Positions 31,670-64,000 of a stretch of DNA of 64,000 nucleotides are shown here, piece after piece. The first letter of the stretch is position 1. Every line of letters begins with the position of its first letter. Both the position numbers and the translations under genes were made by a program. Origin of the DNA: Thunnus maccoyii (taxonomy: Eukaryota > Chordata > Actinopteri > Scombriformes > Scombridae); NCBI RefSeq assembly GCF_910596095.1, contig NC_056550.1:7340501-7404500 (forward strand), given 5' to 3'. Below the pieces are notes generated by a model. The model ran no database searches. It had not been told where the DNA came from and saw nothing but the letters and a program-made list of their open reading frames with translations.

Positions 31670-32722
31670 CGGCTGTGATTCACCGGTCGATTTGCATTTG
31701 AATATTTGATGTCAGACTGCAGGTCACAACTGTGTAGGGCAATTTGCTGAAACCTACAATTAACTGTGTTCATTGTTGCCGTTTGGTTTTTGTCTCTAAA
31801 AGGAATTGGCAGATAATGACAAATGATTTTCACTGAACCATCACCTCCGGCTTTACGAGGCACGTTGACGTCCACAGAGGCAGGAGCAACACAGCAGCAG
31901 TTGAAAAAAAGTTTCATATTTGACAAAGTGCCACTAAATTGATATTTATAGTTACACCACATCTCAAGATAACACAACTGGTCAGTGCAATGAAGTAGCC
32001 TGTATGCGTAAAAAGTGGCACAGACGAACGTCTGTTGATCCTCATAGCTTTTTGCTCCATCATTACTTCCCAATTTCATGGATAAGACCATTTAAAAAAA
32101 GGCTGCTAGCTAAATTATGTAAATAAACGCCACCTTGCTTCACCTTGAGGTCACTCATGATTGTTTTCCAGCAGCTACAAGGCTACAGTTACACTTACCG
32201 GAGGAGTTTGAGGTGTATGTCAGGGAGGTTTTGTTCTTCTGGTTGAGCGGCTCTCCTTCTCTGCCTCCGTCTCTCCTACTCCACAACAGACGTCTCTTTT
32301 CATTATGGAGTGATTATTACTATGAGTCACATGATGGATTACAGAAGTTGTTTCCACAACTCGGCGCATTAGAGACACTTTATCTCCTCTCTGACAGAGC
32401 GCATAACGCATTCTTTTGGAGAAAGTGAACACCTTATATCAGAAATATTTGGGGTCTTTGATTCATTTTGACAGCCTCTTTGGCCACGATTGGTCAAGCT
32501 GTTTCTGTGTTCAGTAGGTGTAACACAATAATACTCTTGATCAAATGAATGGAGACACGAAGACAAAATGAACACTACAGTGTGGTGTATCCTTTGACCA
32601 GCGACAGCAACCAAATGATTTTCATTTTATTCAGGTATTTAAGATTGCCATGATTTTATGTTTCCACAATCTGAATTTAATTCAGTGGAATTATTGCCTG
32701 TGCATTTTAGTTTACTCTACAA

Positions 32723-32753
<31 letters not shown>

Positions 32754-34290
32754 AGAAAATGTGTGTTTGCTGTCATACAGATAGGCGTTATTTTTCTGCA
32801 AATGATTTTGAAAATGTATGACATTACTACTGAAGTGGTTGATGACTCATCACGGACTGATGCACAGTTGATCCTGTCTAATCCGCAGCATTTGGAATTT
32901 TGACTGGAGTTTGTACTGTTCACAGGTGAGTTATAAATACAATGGAAGTGAATTGGGCTCCATAGACTTTAATGCATTATATAACCCCTACTAATTCATA
33001 AACTGTACATAATGAGCATAGGTACAGTTTATCAATGTATAATACTGAGCATATTGAGATATGAATGGAGGTTTTTTTTTAAACTGTATACAACAGCAGA
33101 GATATAAATACAGTCGGTCTATTGGATTGTTTTTAAATCTTAATAACTCAAAAAGTATAAAAGTTATCAATAAGAAAAGTCGTAGCACCCATCTACACAG
33201 AATCCCGCACGGTTTCACATACAGTATGAATCACTGTTGTAACATCCAAGCGAAGAAAATCAGTTTTCCCACTAACATCTCATTTCATATGCAAATTTAT
33301 GAATATTTTATGAAAATACATTGACCTTCACAAAATTACGCATGTTTCAGTATATGAACAGTATATGTGGCGTACATGTGTTTTGAGTTTTGAGTAAGCG
33401 GAAAAAGGCACAGAAGAAGAAGAAGAAAACAAGAGAACATGAGCGATTGCTGCCTTCACAGCACTCACGCCAAATAATTACAAGTCGACACTGACCTACT
33501 GTCAAACATCTGAGAATCCAATACTGGTCAAGAGAGCAATGTTTCATAGCACTGAGGCAACAAGGCAGAATACAGTCACATTTCTATATTCATATGCAAG
33601 CAAACAATCCTAGCATAGGAGTGGAAAAATACTATTCAGTTACAGTTCAACTAACATAACTAAACTGATTCATACGATGAATATGTTGTAGATTGATGAA
33701 AAAATAAAGTCAGAAGGTTGTTTGCTTTCATCATAATTTGTTCCTTTCAGATATTGCAATGCTGTTATTTTAGCATTCGGAAGCGTTTTAAACAGCTAAA
33801 TACTGGTCCAACTGAGGATAATTATCATGTTCATCCAGACACGTGTGCACTCACTGCATTATGAGCAGGTGGATGAACTCCATCAGGAAAGGTTTGCTTA
33901 TTTCTAATGTGTGCACAAAGAGAGAGCTACGGGGGGTTTGTGAAGTCATCTATACTGAATGGAAGTTGCTATTAAACAGCCCTGCAGCTTGATAAGGAGG
34001 GGTAAGGCAGAGTAGTGCTTAAGTGGGGTTCAACTGCTGGTGTCTGCTAAGGTTTAGGGTTGAGAAGTAAGGTCAGGAATATGGTGTTTTAGGTATTCTT
34101 GCTTAGATCATGCAGCATGTGGTTTGGAGAGAACTGATCTATTCAGACAGGAGCTACGAGGGATTTTAAGTGCTGAAGTAGCCAGAGGGGCAACAAGAGA
34201 GTCCCTATTGAAGCTGGAAGTGTCTGTGTTTTTCCGGTGGGGCTGAGAGGTGATGCGTAGATGGGAGAGCAAAAGTTAAGGCTTTTTCTC
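31670..34290. other. aanat1 upstream region and myh10 3' UTR
   Basis: No supported coding exon. The right part, below 34293, must hold the myh10 3' UTR. The poly(A) site is unresolved; one candidate is ATTAAA on the - strand near 32970. A CA microsatellite lies at 32722-32749. Confidence 0.5.
32722..32749. repeat. (CA)n microsatellite
   Basis: About 14 CA units, uninterrupted, upstream of aanat1 and beyond the myh10 stop codon. Confidence 0.95.
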
Positions 34291-34292
34291 TT

Positions 34293-63409
<29,117 letters not shown>

Positions 63410-64000
63410 CTGTTCAGAGAAAACAGAAAAAACACAGTCAGCATCCTTCCATCTTCTCCCAGATTTCCTTCATTGCAGCTAGAATACAACAAGAGTAATA
63501 AAGCTGTTGGACTATAACACACTAAAATACAACTTGACCATTTTGTTGATTTGGGGCACAGCATCAATAAGCAAATACTGGAATTATGTTGGGTAACACT
63601 GTATGGTAGGATCATTTCTACACAAAAACAGCTGATATTGATTTTTCTTGAGGAATGCAAGACACCAAAGTCACATTAATCCAGCATGTGTGTCAAGAGT
63701 ATATTTTACAGGCCATTACTCAGCCTCCAGCATCCAGACTACCCTGCGATGTCATGCTGTGTCATGTCCATAAACTGACACACAGACTTTCATCACAGAG
63801 GAATTCAGACCAAAGTCCAGATGACAGGATTAGCTATGCCCACTGAAGTGTGTGACCTCTCAACTTTGAAGGTCCTGCTGCGAACTACAAAGACCAGAAC
63901 CTGGTGGGAAGTGACCCGTTTATCAGCTAACAGAAACTCTAGACTAAATCTCATGCTGTCACAATCAGAACGGGCCCTAATTTAATGTACCAACTGGTAA
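63410..64000 (-). other. myh10: myh10 intron running off the right edge
   Basis: Upstream intron sequence before the 28-nt exon. The preceding exon, ending in the equivalent of CMLQD, is not in the window. No exon was recognised here. Confidence 0.6.

Noticed and set aside
32135-32428. 97-codon + strand frame upstream of aanat1
   Set aside because: No domain, no splice or regulatory support; overlaps the expected myh10 3' flank.

Overview
The window is vertebrate nuclear DNA, almost certainly from a ray-finned (teleost, probably percomorph) fish. The evidence is spliced genes with GT-AG introns of about 80 bp to 4 kb, protein sequences close to vertebrate DDX5, envoplakin, AANAT and MYH10, abundant short microsatellites, and several families of short non-autonomous DNA transposons of the kind found in fish genomes. 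No prokaryotic, viral or organellar gene was seen.

Layout: (1) 1-3570 holds no gene I can recognise, then the ddx5 promoter. (2) ddx5, + strand, CDS 3725-9078, 13 coding exons, 626 aa, complete. (3) 9405-12550 is intergenic and contains a hAT-type element. (4) evpl (envoplakin), + strand, CDS 12798-25549, 22 coding exons, 2030 aa, complete. (5) 25823-30230 is intergenic, with one repeat family copy and a long A-run. (6) aanat1-type arylalkylamine (serotonin) N-acetyltransferase, - strand, CDS 30319-31538, 3 exons, 225 aa, complete and convergent with evpl. (7) myh10 (non-muscle myosin heavy chain II-B), - strand, 34293-63409, 38 constitutive coding exons from the P-loop region to the stop. 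About 165 N-terminal residues lie beyond the right edge.

The most interesting content is in myh10. Two unannotated-looking cassette exons were found by reading the introns. One is a 30-nt exon (58125-58154) encoding PESPKAFKLQ, the loop-1 B1/N30 neuronal insert, with a non-canonical GC splice donor. The other is a 63-nt exon (46863-46925), the loop-2 B2/R18 insert. Downstream of N30 the transcript carries six UGCAUG (Rbfox) motifs in 2 kb, three of them within 41 nt. Upstream of it lies a 1.1-kb pure polypyrimidine minisatellite with a 62-bp higher-order unit. Together these look like a lineage-specific elaboration of a known neuronal splicing switch. I found no wholly new gene system.

The genes do not form one pathway. 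ddx5 acts in RNA processing, evpl in epithelial cornified envelope and desmosome linkage, aanat1 in melatonin/amine acetylation, and myh10 in actomyosin contractility. Their linkage (DDX5, EVPL and AANAT are on human 17q, MYH10 on 17p) reflects an old vertebrate chromosome block.
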